Source: Parietaria judaica
Taxonomy: Eukaryota; Streptophyta; Magnoliopsida; Rosales; Urticaceae
Assembly (NCBI GenBank): GCA_954871525.1
Contig: OX940871.1
Location: 18,165,086 to 18,229,085 of the forward strand
DNA length: 64,000 nt
Direction: 5' to 3'
The position numbers were made by a program, and so were the translations under genes. The notes beneath the pieces were generated by a model. That model had not been told where the DNA came from. It worked only from the letters and a program-made list of their open reading frames with translations, and ran no database searches. Of the stretch, positions 63,890 to 64,000 are shown in pieces (the stretch's first letter is position 1; every line of letters begins with the position of its first letter).

Positions 63890-64000
63890 CCCTTTTTGCC
63901 CGAATTTTATTTTTACGCCCGTACCAAATTTAAAGTTCTTACGGTTATTATTTTTGTTTAGAAAATAAAATAAGATTAGAATTTCCGTGAAAGTTATTTA
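63890..64000 (+). other. Partial 5S spacer at the window edge
   Basis: The terminator and first half of a spacer (TTATTATTTTTG and TTTCCGTG forms). The array evidently continues to the right. Confidence 0.9.

Larger units (their letters stand above)
1..64000 (+). repeat. 5S rDNA tandem array (187 units of about 341 bp)
   Basis: The entire window is a head-to-tail array of one unit: a 120-nt 5S rRNA gene and a spacer of about 221-224 bp. All copies lie on the + strand and no other sequence interrupts them. Start-to-start distances are 339-344 bp, mostly set by the length of a T-run in the spacer (T8 to T11, or a form interrupted by A), plus one of 306 bp after an internal gene deletion. Recurrent spacer markers are: TGTCCG instead of TGCCCG after the terminator; TTATTATTTTTG with GTAATTT (341-bp units); CGGCGAAAG instead of CGGCGGAAG; CACGACCC instead of CACTTCCC (copies 14, 17, 51, 56, 58, 60, 62); and TTTCCGTG instead of TTTACGTG, which I see only from about 22.3 kb onward. 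These markers show the higher-order structure listed below. Both array ends lie outside the window. Confidence 0.98.

Noticed and set aside
1..64000. Open reading frames that recur every 341 bp on either strand
   Set aside because: They are products of the repeat sequence, cross the rRNA gene and its T-runs, and lack any recognisable protein or independent coding signal.
1..64000. CRISPR-like appearance (regular repeats and spacers)
   Set aside because: The 120-nt repeated part is a 5S rRNA gene and the spacers are near-identical to each other, the opposite of a CRISPR array; the sequence is eukaryotic.
1..64000. Centromeric-type satellite
   Set aside because: A unit of about 341 bp in higher-order repeats resembles satellite organisation, but each unit holds a full 5S gene with promoter and terminator, so this is 5S rDNA. 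Location relative to a centromere cannot be told from this window.
1..64000. SINE or Cassandra-type retroelement carrying a 5S-like sequence
   Set aside because: Such elements are dispersed, and Cassandra has LTRs with primer-binding sites. Here there are no LTRs, poly-A tails or target-site duplications, only tandem units.
1..64000. Genus or species assignment from the spacer
   Set aside because: I did not recognise the spacer with confidence. A nucleotide search of one 341-bp unit would settle it.

Overview
The whole 64-kb window is one uninterrupted, head-to-tail nuclear 5S ribosomal DNA array on the + strand. I count 187 gene copies (186 essentially full length, one internally deleted) plus the last 5 nt of a copy entering from the left. 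The 120-nt gene has the plant 5S rRNA sequence (GGGTGCGATCATACCAGCAC at the 5' end, box A/IE/box C internal promoter, TTGCACCCCT at the 3' end). Its upstream features are those described for plant 5S genes: a TATA-like TAGATATC at -28, GC at -12/-11 and C at -1. This points to a land plant, most likely an angiosperm; the spacer alone did not let me name a genus. There is no protein-coding gene, tRNA, transposon insertion or orientation switch anywhere in the window.

The repeat unit is about 341 bp (start-to-start distances 339-344 bp, except one of 306 bp after a deletion): a 120-nt gene plus a spacer of about 221-224 bp. No gene-free stretch exceeds about 225 bp. Each gene is followed 3 nt later by a T-run (usually T5), the Pol III terminator. 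The spacer has an AT-rich first half with T-runs of variable length (mostly 8-10) and a more GC-rich promoter-proximal half carrying several short inverted repeats.

By my reading about 55 copies match the consensus at all 120 positions; most others differ by one or two bases. Unless stated otherwise, variants are numbered within the 120-nt gene, and structural remarks use the usual eukaryotic 5S fold: helix I pairs 1-8 with 111-118, helix III pairs 29-32 with 45-48, helix IV pairs 80-83 with 93-96 and 86-87 with 91-92.

Beneath the 341-bp period lies a mosaic of higher-order repeats, recognised by shared private variants at fixed spacing. From left to right: a 1,023-bp trimer (0.3-2.4 kb); a 1,711-bp pentamer (10.6-14.0 kb); 683/684-bp dimers (18.8-21.5 kb); a 1,708-bp pentamer shrinking to 1,367-bp tetramers (21.2-27.3 kb); a 1,367-bp tetramer (28.4-31.1 kb); dimers (36.9-38.3 and 40.7-42.0 kb); a pentamer family (42.0-47.5 kb) containing the deleted copy; a 1,026-bp trimer (47.1-49.2 kb); a 1,368-bp tetramer (49.5-52.9 kb); and a 684-bp dimer repeated five times at constant length (54.0-57.4 kb). 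At 59.4-63.2 kb, blocks from 52-58 kb recur at offsets of about 7.18 and 4.45 kb. This is what repeated unequal exchange or gene conversion over 1-6 units, plus some longer-range events, would leave. The window contains no new enzymatic or defence system; its interest is in array evolution, in which variants may still be functional genes, and in the spacer structure.
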